Source: Motacilla alba alba (Eukaryota; Chordata; Aves; Passeriformes; Motacillidae). Taken from it: a stretch of 64,000 bases of DNA. Location: assembly GCF_015832195.1 (NCBI RefSeq), contig NC_052032.1:9678618-9742617 (forward strand). Reading direction: 5' to 3'. The notes beneath the pieces are model-generated. The model was not told the DNA's origin. It made no database searches and worked only from the letters and a program-made list of their open reading frames with translations. Positions 44,001 to 56,100 of the stretch are shown piece after piece. A program made the translations under genes and the position numbers. How positions within the stretch are numbered: position 1 is the first letter of the stretch; each line of letters starts with the position of its first letter.

Positions 44001-46912
44001 TTTGCTCTCCAGTTGTTTAAGATTTTAGTCATGGTGAATGGGGTCTCTGCTGTTCTCTGCACATTATCTTGAGTAGAGAGTAAGGTGTAACAGCAATGAA
44101 GGGGAATTTCACAGAGAACCAGAATTTTAAGTAAAACTGAAAGCAGTGACCCAAGGGCTAGCCGTGTTGACGTTCTAATTTTGCAACTTTCTCCAGTAGT
44201 TTGTGTGAGGAGAGGCCAGAACACCCATTTAATTACACAGATGAGCATGGAAAGAGGTTGGTAGAAGTTTGCCTCTGTATGTGTTTTACCCAGACACTCT
44301 GTCTCCCATGGAGGTGTAAAGACACCTCCAGGCAAACACTGCCTTATTGTGGTGTAGTTTTGTGTCAGGAGCTAAACTGTGCTGAATTCAAAAGCTCCTA
44401 TTTTATTTATGCTTAAACAAACCAAAGCCTCTTTCCGTGATAGAGATGAGAACTGGCTTTCTGAGGGACATCAAAACTTGAGCTCTGTGCTTGGCTGAGG
44501 TCTTTGGTCCTAAGCTGTAAGAGCAGAAAGCTTTGGGTCTGAGACCAATTGCAGGTATTGCTAAAGAGCACTGTCACTGCTGCTGCTTGTTCTTGGGGTT
44601 TGATTCCTAAGCCACATCTAATTGCTCTGCTGGTCTTTGATGTGTGCCCTTCTAGGCTGGCCCTTATTTTAATGGGCTTGGAGGTTTTCTGGTGGGGATT
44701 CTGCCACCGTGAGCTTTCTGATTCAGGTAAAATGATCCATGTGGTAACCTGTGTGGAACAAAGTGATAGCCAGGAACGGAGGAAATTAAATCCATGCAAA
44801 GCAAAGTGTGAGGATATAGGAATTTTGTTTAACTTCAGGCAATATTTTAATATTTGAAGACTACTTTTGCACCTCGAGTGTTTGAGCATTAATCCAATGA
44901 ACCCCTGTGGCTGATTCCAGCACAGCTGGGTATCTGAGCTTTGCTTGCTGCTACATCAAACGCTTCTCTCAGTTGCCTGCTCCGCTGTCCCCTTTCCTGT
45001 GCTCTCCTATCTTGTGTAATTTCATGAGACTTCGCTGTTAGACTGGCACAGTTGGGCTGACTGGGGCGTGCTGGTGTTGCAATTCTGTGTTGTGACACTG
45101 CTGTGGGGTTAGGCTGGGCCGGCTGTGCCCCGGCATCCGCGTGGGGTTTGTTTACGCCTCCCTACGCCAGACACGAGCTTGAAGCACAGGAAGCTTGTTA
45201 TTGAATTGAAGGTAATGTTGGGGAAAGGTGTCGCATTGAAACACTTGGGAAATAGGAGAAATTAGCACTTCCAGACAGACTGACTGTACCGAAATAAAGT
45301 GCTAAAGTGATCCTTGCCTGGATGGTCTTTACAGCTGCTTGTGATCAAAGCCTGCTCCTCTACTCCTGCTGTCAGTGTGGAAGATGAGTTTGCTGTGTTT
45401 GAATGAAAACAGTAAAGCCAAAGGGGTATTTAGTGTTTGATGCTTATTTTTAGTGTGTGTTTCAAGATCTTTGATTTAGGTATTTTCAGAGATCTGTGTC
45501 TTCTATAGATGGTGCAGTACGGAACTTCTGTAGAAATGTTTTAATATGAATTCTTAAAAGCATCTTTAACAATAAGAACTCTGCCCTACCTTTGAGATAC
45601 ATGTCAGTAATACCAGATAGACATACAGTGTGTAGAACTTCTCAAAATGCCTACATTTCACAGCCAGTAGTTCCCACTGAAAGTCAGTGGATCTTAAAAT
45701 AATTTTGAAAAGGGTACCACACATGATTTTGAAAATAAATCAAATAATCACAGGTGTGTTGTCATTCATGAACAAACCACATCCATTCTTCCTCTTACAC
45801 TCTGCTTCAGCTGTTCTCTGAAACATGTTCCAGGATCACTGAGTGATTAGATTGGTAATTGGTTAGATGTTGTCCTCCTGGCAGACTTCACGTTGTATTG
45901 GTGGTCGTGGGGAGGGCATTGATAGGAAGAAAAGCAGGCTTTGCTGTTTCTGGTGCATGGTTCCTGGTTCAGGCAGCAATGCTGTGAGCTGTGCCAGGTC
46001 TCCGTTGTTTGGCTGCACTGTTGGAAGCCAGGTTGGGATGGTGCTTCCAGGTTGGAAGGCAAAACTGGAGGCTGAAAAAGCATTTGAGTTTGGTTATGCT
46101 TGGGAGTTTGTAAAGACCCGAGCCTTTGAGATAAGGGTTTGGGTTTCTGGGAAATTTAATCACCCATTTTTATCACGGCAGTCTGTTTTGAGCCATAGAT
46201 TCTGGGAATCTGTGCTGTAGAGTTCAAGGTGTGCAGCTGAACTTCACCTTTTGTTCTTTTCTTCAAATGCCTCTCAGTGCCAGTTCCAGCTTTTTAAAAT
46301 CCTCTGTTGGCTCTGCTTCTCAGTACTGAGCCAGCCTACGCTGTTCTTCCTGCTTCTTGGAAGTCTTTGCTTTTATTGCTCCTTATAGTACAGAAGATTC
46401 AGCATAGATTCAGAAAATGCTCTATGTCCCACGGTTTCAGAGCAAAATATCAAAAGTTAGGTCAAACTCTTGCTTGGGGGAAAAGAATGTGATTGCAGCA
46501 TATGGTGAGCTCTGATAGATAAAAGTGATTTTTGCATGAACATAGGTGAAGGCAGGTATTAATTGAAGGAAGTAAATTATTGTGGTGGTCTTCATTGTCA
46601 GCAAGTGGAGTGTATGTTCCAGGGCCCTGTTTTGTGTGGTGTGTAGAGAGTGGTGACTGACATAGCCATGAAACACTGCAAAGAGTTTGATTAACTTCCC
46701 TTTTGTGAGCTGTGGAAACCAGTGCTGTAATAGCATGTGCTGCTTAGCAAGATGAAGGCAGGACTTTGAGTGTGCACTGAGAGGAGCTGGAGCTTGGTTG
46801 TGCTGTCAGATGAGTTAGTTTTTATAATTAGTCAGCAGGTTTCTGAAAAGAAACATTTGAGCATTTTAGCATGAAGTTTTATATAAGTATTTTTATGATT
46901 TTTGTTTTTCAG
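40612..46912 (+). other. RABGAP1: RABGAP1 5'UTR intron
   Basis: About 6 kb between the noncoding first exon and the acceptor TTTTTCAG at 46912. The first few hundred bases are still CpG island. Past about 41060 I see no gene, RNA or clear mobile element. Confidence 0.6.
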
Positions 46913-46964
46913 GAGTTTATAACATATTTAATCTCATTCATGAATCGAACTTCCTTTTTAAGTC

Positions 46965-47114
46965 ATGGATGACAAGGCTTCTGTTGGAAAAATCAGTGTC
47001 TCTTCAGACTCGGTATCCACTCTTAACAGTGAAGATTTTGTCTTGGTTTCCAGGCAAGGGGATGAAACACCATCTACAAATAATGGTAGTGATGATGAAA
47101 AAACAGGACTGAAG
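46965..47114 (+). CDS. RABGAP1: RABGAP1 coding exon 1 (residues 1-50)
   Basis: Exon begins at 46913 after TTTTTCAG, with a 52-base leader before ATG. Ends DDEKTGLK with AAG|GTAAGA. Confidence 0.96.
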
Positions 47115-50100
47115 GTAAGAACCAATAACCTGAGTTTGTTCCCTGTTCTTCTAAATCAAACTAACCATAGAGAGCTTAAAGAGGGACTTCTTTGTTGTGG
47201 AAAACTTGACAGAAGGGAGAACTTATTCAAGAACCAGTTTTGTCAGTAATTTCTTCACTGCTGATGTCAGAGGTGGTAATTAGGTTTTGAGCAAGAGCTC
47301 TCTCCATCACTAGCTGTGGGTTTTTTCCCACTTTGCAGAATTCTTCCTAAAGTGCTTGGGATGAAACAGACTGATTGTCAAGAACGTGGAACTGTGATTT
47401 TATCACAGCTTTCAGGTGGAAAGCAATATTAGCATACATGGATTTGACTGTAGCTGTTAATTCAAAGATACGCTGAAGTTTTCCCCAATGTGAAATGTTC
47501 TCTTTAAGAAATGTAGAAGAGTAGTTATAACTAACAACTTGGCATGAATCAGAGAACACGAGCTCTCTGTGAAAGGCTTGTGAGAGCTGGAAGGGCACTG
47601 GCATCTTCTCACTTGTGAAAGTGCTGCTCTGGAAAGAGACCCTTGTCACCCTCTACTTTTTTTTTTTTGCTACGTAGAGCAACATTCATCCCAATTTGTA
47701 TTTCAGCAGTTTTTAAGAAGAGTGGCACAAGTAAGGTAATCACTCCAAATTCCATCACTTTAATGTGTTGAAAACTGGATCTTCCCTAGAGTGAGTCGAG
47801 TTAATGTGTTCTTTGTGGGAGATGGAAGGAGATCTTCCACCACTGGAAGAAACTGATGTCTGTCTACAGCTGCATCTATGTCTTTAAAGATGATAAGAAA
47901 CCCTGTGTTCTGCCTGTTGGACTGGGTGCTCCTCTTTTCCTTTGCAGTAGTTGTATCAGAGACTTTATCAAACATTTCTTGATGCTTTTGCTCTTCTTGC
48001 TTTTACCTCCCAACTGCTTTGTTTGTTTTTCTTGTGTTCCTTTGAGTCTGAGGCAAGACATGCTGTTATAGTGGCTCTTTTCTTTTACACAAGACTTCAA
48101 ATAAATTCTATCAGTTAAGAGTCTCAAAACTGATCTTTTGCTTAATCTGGCAAAAAAGTTCACGTATGTTTTATGGTTGTTGTAGAAGATGTCACTTCGC
48201 ATCATAGAATAGTCTAAAAAACATGAACATTTCTTAAGCATGGAGCCTGGTGATCTGTGAAACCTGCTGAAACGCTGTAGCCTCATGCTTGTCTTTCCTG
48301 ATGCTGCAAATACCAGCAGCAACAAGATCAGTATCAGCATCAATACTTAGGAATTCAGAGTAGTCTCATAGTGGTGCTTACCTTGAGAATGCTTCTGTGG
48401 CAGTGTCTGTAATCAGCTCCTGAAGCGTCGTTTGAGAGCCCAGGAGACAGACATGCTCATGTCAACCAGCTTCTCTGTTCCATCCTGTTATCCCCAGTGA
48501 AAATTTGGAAGCATCAAATGTCGTAGTCTGCAATACTTCTTGCTCCACATGGGAGCTATTTGTATCCCTGTTTGCCTCCAGAGTGGTTTATGAAATGCTG
48601 GCTGCAGGTGTGCTGCTTCTCGTGATGAGGAAGGAGGAACGCGAGCTCTGCTGCCTCCTGATCATCAGTTATAAAATAAAGTTATGCTGTTCTCTGGTTT
48701 GGCACCGAATGCCACAGAGCTTTGCAGGTCTTAAGCTTCTTTGTGAATTTGGAGCCAGGACTGAGCACAAGCCTTGAACAAAGTGATTCACCTTGAGCTT
48801 TTCAGTATTCCAGTGTGGAGAGCACGTGCTGTTGGTTATTGGCTGCAATCTGAGTGATTAATGGCAATTTTCTGTCTTAAGCAAGCACTCGGTGTGCAGT
48901 CTAAATTCTCCCATAGAGGAACCTTCTTGTTAACCTCTTCCTTCTGCTTGAGGAGGAGAAAACTTTTAGCAGAGGAAATGGGAAGACTTTTTAGCTGTTC
49001 TTAGGGACAAAAATGTGGGTATTTTGGTATTGTTCTACCAGAAAAGAGACATTCTGCCATAGCCTGTGGCTTTATTCTTGGTATTTTTTTCCTCAACTTG
49101 CAAATAGCCATTCAGTTGCCAGTGAAGTGGAGCAGTGGAGGCTGTCAGAGGTGTGTTAAGAGTGTTGTCACTGTGATATCTGAAAGTATTTCAGTAGTGC
49201 ATGAAAAATTAATGTTAACAGTACAGCATGAGAACTGAGGTTGTGTATTTCATAGGAACAAACGAGATTTTTATCTTCAAGCAGAAGCAATTGTTTTGGT
49301 GCTCATAACTAAGTTAATTTGTATGTGTCAAATCTCATTTTCTTTCATGTGTCCTCTAAGAAAAGCAAAAACTGAGTTCAGGTTTTTGTTTGAGCAGGTA
49401 TCTCTTCCTGGTGTTCTGTTTTCTTTAGAAAAGCAGTTTGAGGATGTTTCATTTGCTAATGAGCACAGTCTGAGGATGGTGCTGGAAGTTCAGGTTTGTG
49501 TTTGCTGAATGTGACAGGCTCTGAAATTTGTACATTGGGCCTAAGGCTCTCGATAATGCTACAGTTCTGAGTAATAGTGCTATGGACCGAGTCAGTGTAA
49601 GTTTTTGTTTGGCACTTCTTTTCTTCCTCAAGTCTAGACAGAGAAACATTTCTTTTGAATATAATTAGGAACCATATTTTTTTCAGTTGGTCATAATTCA
49701 TAAATGTGTTTTTGCTTTTTGTCAGTGCTGAAATACTTGGTTCAGTTTAAAAAGGGGTTGTCAGTGACTGTTTTCCACTGGCAGTGGGACCAGGCTGGAC
49801 TTAGGAAAGCTTTGCTGCTGGAGCACAGTGTGGAGCAGGAGTTCTGAACTCCCCGGCACAGCGAGACCTCTCCCAGCAGAGGTGGCAGCACATGCATCAG
49901 GAGAAGGGAATAAATCACAGTTCTGATAAATCCCCTGGGATGCTAAAGGAAGTTTGCTCCCTCCTAGTTAAAGGTTAAGTGAAATCAGTTTTGAGTTTCG
50001 TGAGAAATGGAGGAAGATATGATTAGGGTAATGGTTCCTTTGCTCAGCCTCAAGCACTGATCAGTTGCACCTGTTATTGTTCCTTCTGCCCTTGGTTCTG

Positions 50101-53100
50101 CCAGGCTGGCTCTGGTTTTGGGGCTGCAGTCGGGTTTCAGACACGTTTACACCTTCGTGTGCCCTGTTCCTGTGATGTGGGGAATCCAAACGGATGTGTA
50201 AGAAACTTTGGTTGACATGAAGTTAACCTTGGTGTGTGTTTTAGGCCTCGTTGTGCAGGCAGTTGGTTTGTTGCACCTGATTTTTGGGGCTATGAGAACA
50301 GCAGGGCTCCTCTAGCCCAGAAGTGGGGTTACTGTGCTTTTTAAAATTCTTTTTGAGAGTAGTCTGGGCTGAGAAGGAAAGCTTTCTTGGAGAAATTAGT
50401 TAAAAAAGGCAATGATTTTTCTGATGTTGTTTTGAGTGAGAGCACGTGTGGCTGTAAGTAGTGTAGATAGTGCTCCTAGGCGTAGGCGTAGGGTGAGGGC
50501 AGTTTGGTGGCTGTAAAATAGGGGGTGGGTTTGGATGAGGAGGAAGATTCTGGCTACTACTATTGTAGTATGGAATGGGATGGAGTAGGGCAGGTACAGG
50601 GCTTGGTCCTTCTGTGGTGGCTGGGAGTCATGGATGGAGGCTGAATTGGGTGTCTGAAATAAGGCTGAGTAGGGGAAGGGGAGGAGTTTGGGATGGGGAG
50701 GAGAGCTGTTGGATTTCTCAGGTGTTTATGGTGGAGGCCAGTCCTGCTGTGCAGAGGATGAGGCCAATGTCACCAGCTCGGTTGTAGAGTAGGGCTCGGA
50801 GGGCAGCAGTGTTGGCTTCTGCTCGTCCATGTCATCAGCTGATTAGTAGGAAAGATACAATTCCCACTCCTTGTCAGCCAATAAATAAGACAAATAGGTT
50901 GATAGTGATAATTAAGGTAAGTATTGCAATTAGGAAGAATAGTAGGTAAGTGAAGAGTTTTATGATGTAGGGATCTGAGGCTATGTATCATGTTACAAAT
51001 TGTAGGATAGATCATGATACGAATAGTGTGATATAATATATCCATGCTGGTGAGCACTTGCACCCTGCAGTTTGTGTTTATGCTTGTAACTGGGTTAAAT
51101 TTGTTGCCTGCTGCTTTGACTGGTAAATAAAAAGCAATATGAATGACCCTGTGCCTGAGGGGTGTTTTCTGTTGTTTGAACAGTCTTTTCTTCTTTTTTG
51201 TGTCCCAACTCTGTGGCTCTCAGATTGTGGGGAATGGAAGTGAACAGCAGCTGCAGCGGGAGCTGGAAGACGTGCTGATGGATCCACCCATGGAGGATCA
51301 GTCCAGTGAGCGGGACCTTGGAGAAGTCAGAACTGATGGAGATGGGGAAGAACCTGTTGTCCTTGAGGCGTCAGCATCCTCTACCATTAACCCAGTGTCG
51401 GTGGCAGGACTCCAGAAACCAGAAATGAGCTTGCCAGTGAAACCATCCCAAGGAGGTTAGGAAAAAAAGGGGAGGAATGCCTGGTAATATCTTTTTAACT
51501 TGGTTTTTGTGGGGAAGGAAGAGAATTTAGGTACCCACGTGGCCACTAGCCTTTCCCCTTGTCTCACATTATAATCACTTAGTGCAGTAAATTCCGGGTT
51601 ATGTATGTGATGCAAGAGTTAATATCTGCTGAACTGTCCTGTATTCTGAAAACCCTGCTATACCAGCCCTGGGATGTGTGCATAAATATTGAGCTTGCTT
51701 GCCTGGCTGTATAAAATATAAGTACAGGGCTTTCCTGTAGCGTTTTGACCTGGCCTGACTTTTCTGTCCTTAGCCTCTCTTGTCTCTGTTCAGTGGGCAG
51801 TCAGTGTCTGACCCTTCCCTTGGGGGTGCCTTGCCTGGTTTCTCACGTTCCCCCTGTGTGCTGCCCTAGACTGTGAGGATCTGAGCCCCTTCACGCCCGT
51901 GACAGACGAGGACAGCGTGGTGTTCAGCAAGCTGACCTACCTGGGCTGTGCCTCGGTGAACGCCCCGCGCAGCGAGGTGGAGGCCCTGCGCATGATGTCC
52001 ATCCTGCGTGGCCAGTGCCAGATCTCCCTGGACGTCACCCTGTCGGTGCCCAACGTCTCTGAGGGGACCGTGAGGTACGGGGCTCGCTGCTCTGGGGCTG
52101 TGCCTTCATCCTAGCTCCTTTGGAAAGCAAACAAGCTGGTGGTTTACCTGGCAGGAGACTTGAACAACTTGGATTTTCTTTAGTGGGAGAAGTGGGTTTT
52201 ACAGACAGCTGTGAGAAGGGATCCTTTGGATGTGTTTACCAAACACTCTCCCAAAAGGTACTGTGATGATCCAAGCTATCACCAAAGCCATAGTGGGATT
52301 GGTTATTGATGAGCACTTTGGAAATAGCCTGGAAAGTATGTCTGATACACAAGGCCAAACAGAGGTGGGTCTGTCCACTGCCAAATATTAATGTAACTTT
52401 CTGAAGACTAATCCCTGAAAACCATGGGGAAATTATTGGTGGAAACATTTATGGCATTGTATTTTTTTGTGCTGTTCAATTTAAACATCATTATTGTGGT
52501 CATGCTTTGCAGTAAATGAGAGTCAGGAGCTAGTTTTTGTGGTGTACTTTCTCTAGGAGGTATAAAATTATTAAAGCTTGCAAGTTATGTCTGGCTGAAA
52601 TAATTCTTCTAAAGGTGAAAGCTCGTTTTTTTTCCCCCCCCTCTCTATTTTAACAGACTTTTAGATCCTCAGACAAACACAGAAATAGCAAATTATCCAA
52701 TCTATAAAATCCTTTTCTGTGTACGAGGGCACGATGGGACCCCTGAAAGTGATTGCTTTGCTTTCACTGAAAGCCACTACAATGCAGAACTCTTCAGGAT
52801 TCATGTCTTCCGATGTGAAATCCAAGAGGCTGTAAGTGCAAGCTTTTTGTCAAATGCTAATTATGTACATGTAAATGGTATTACTGAAATTTAAGTGAAG
52901 TTTACAGGCACTTCAGAAGTAATGCAATTCATCCATCAACGAACCTTAGTTATGGGATAAGAATGCACAGTTAACAGTTTATCCTTAGAAGCGCAGAAAA
53001 ACAGTTAATTAGATGCTAAAACTGAATTATTTTCATTCAATTTGTGGTGAATTAGTGAAAATGCAGGTCGGTTTCAGCTGATGTTTGTGCACTCTGGCTG

Positions 53101-56100
53101 CAGGTGAGCCGAATCCTGTACAGCTTTGCCACTGCCTTCCGGCGCTCTGCCAAGCAGACCCCGCTGTCAGCCACTGCCACCCCCCAGACTCCAGACAGCG
53201 ACATCTTCACCTTCTCCGTGTCTCTGGAAATCAAAGAAGATGATGGGAAGGGTTATTTCAGGTAGAGATTCTTCTTCTGTGCAGTATATGGTTCTGTTGG
53301 AAAGTGAGTGAATAGGGAGTGTGAGGCTGAGGTGGTCCCTAAATTCCCTTTTTGAGAGTTTCATATTCTAGTTTAAATGAATCCCAGGCATAAATATTTT
53401 TGGGAAATAATACGCCATAACCCTCTGGACTAGGTATTGAACTGAACATTGGTGCTATCTGCAATGTGCTTTTTCTGTTTTGGTTTTTTTAATTGCCATT
53501 CCTTTCATGTTACTAATCACAGCATGCAAGAAAGAAAGATTTGGAGTGCTTTGGTGTAAGGAGCTGCACCAGTGTCTGATGCTGGGTTTGGTATATGGAA
53601 GGAACACAGATAAATTGAGAATTCTTTTTTCTTTCCTGGTGAATAACAGTGCAGTTCCCAAAGACAAGGACAGGCAATGCTTCAAACTCCGCCAAGGAAT
53701 TGATAAGAAGATTGTGATTTATGTGCAGCAGACAACGAATAAAGAACTTGCTATTGAAAGGTAATGTCATCAACTTTTAAAAGATTCTTCATCTGTTTAA
53801 TGTTAATATTTTGTCTCTGAAGGAGCAGGTTAGTAATTATTCTGTGGATGCTGCATTTGTGTGACTTAGTGCCACACTTCTCTTGAGGATGAAGTGGGAT
53901 TTACCTGTGTGGGCCAAAAGTCCTTGTGAAAAGCCAAAATGAAATCAGAAAAGGTATTTCATCTGATCCTTGTCTCTACTGAAGGGTAAATTCTATGCAA
54001 ATATGTCTGAAAAACCCAAAAAAAGCCACCAAAGGAAGAACAGAAGACTGCAGGCCAAGTGTTATTGTGGTGTAAGGAACCCTTGTCAGCAGTGACTTTA
54101 TTAGACTGTTCTTTAGAATGAAGGTAATGGAACAATTTCCAGGCTGCTGTAAACAGGGTAAAACCATATTGTAAATATGATTCTGAAATCTTACTCGACG
54201 TTTTTGATGTTGGCTTGACATTGTTTTGCTGGACATGCCTAATGCTGCTTTCAAATGTCAAGGTTTGTTGATGTTTGTCAGTGGATTCATGGGCTGTTTG
54301 TGATGTATGACAGCAAATACTTAGATAAGAAATGTTAATGGCTTGTTTATGAGCATGTCTAAGTTTTGCAGTTACTTTTTTTGCCTGGCTTTGCAGATGT
54401 TTTGGCCTTCTCCTTAGCCGTGGGAAAGACGTTCGGAGTGGCGACATGCACCTTTTGGATTTGGTAAGGATCTTCCTTAACTAAAGTCAGTTAGAATTTG
54501 GGTTATGATTGTGCACGATGCCAGGATGGGCAGAGAGCACTTCTGCAGTTGTTGATGGGAATGGATGGTGTGGATTCCACTGCTGAGGGCGAGGCCCTGG
54601 GCAGCTGAGTTGAATCCCTGCCTCTGCTGTGCAGTAGCTCTTTCACAGGGCTGGTGCTACATAGAAACTTCTTTAATTAAAAAAAAACATAAACTTACCT
54701 TGTTTCCAGGAGTCCATGGGTAAAAGTTCTGATGGGAAATCATACGTGATCACTGGGAGCTGGAATCAAAAGTCTCCACACTTCCAGTTTGTAAATGAAG
54801 AAACACCAAAAGGTATGAGTGTTGCCAGGTGTTATCCCTAGGCACCATAGTGGGCATTGGATCAATTATCTTTTCAGAAGAATCCCACAAAAGACTTTCA
54901 CAGGATGGAATATATTCTCAGAAAGTAGAGTGCTAAATGCCACATGAAATTAAAAAAAAAAGACAAATAAAAGCAAACTATGTTCAGTAATGTGTTGCAG
55001 GAGCTGTGTCCTTGTAGGAGGCTCTGCAGGTGTGGGGCAGGATGCAGGTGCTCTGTGCACCACTGGAGCTTTTCAAGAATCCCACTGGGAATTTCACTAA
55101 ATGACTTTTGCAGGCACTTGCTTTGCTCAGGGTCTTGTGGTCAGTTCAATTTTTTCCAAACCCAAGTTTGTAATTAAACAGAAGGATTCCCACACTTGTG
55201 AAAATGGAAGCAAACCACTCCGAGTGTCATCCAGAAACAGCTGATGTTGCATTGCTCTCTCGAGTCCTGAAAGAGACTGTCATTACTTCTTTTAAGATGT
55301 CAGCTGAATTCTCATCTTTTCAGTCTCTTGTCACTGTTGTGTGCCAGAGGTTGGGAAGTTAATGGGAATTGACTGGGCAAAGTCATGCAAGTCAGCTGCT
55401 GGGCACAGTCTGGTGCTGGGGTGGATGCCATCCTGCCTGAAGGACACAATTATCCATTCCCTGCCACAGAGGTCTCACAGGTCACTGAGCCCTGTTGCCT
55501 CCTGTTGGAGCATCAGAGTGTCTAGTCAATTTTTGGAATGTCACAGCTGAGATGGTCTGAAATGCCTTTAATATCATGCTATTAAACACTTAAGTAACTT
55601 CTAAAACCAAAAAAGAATTGAAGTGTAATTAGGCTGGATGGCAGGAGGTCTGCACTGTGCAGTTAAGTGCACAGATCCTCTATAATGTTTAATGAAGGTT
55701 TTGATACAATTTCAGTGGGATTTGAAAAAGCAGAATTTTTATTCTCTTTAACAAGATCATTTTCTTGGCTTGAAGGCTGCAGTTTCCTTTCTCTCTGGTG
55801 AATAGTGCACGGTGATCCAATTTCCCTATTCTGAAGCTTGTAGGGTTTTGAGATGTTAAATTAGGGGGAAAATCGATTCTGAAAAGGAAAGTTTCCTTTG
55901 TTCTTCCATGTTACTGGGAAAGGGGTTATGGAATATTTTATTTGAAATGTTTCTTTTCACATTGTGGCTTCATTTTTTCTCTCTCTAGACAAAGTGTTGT
56001 TCATGACCACTGCTGTGGATTTGGTCATCACTGAGGTGCAGGAGCCTGTTCGATTCATTCTGGAGACTAAAGTCAGAGTTTGCTCACCTAATGAGAGGCT

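Noticed and set aside
50770..51063. 97-codon minus-strand open frame as a nuclear gene
   Set aside because: It is an off-frame reading of the ND5 NUMT.
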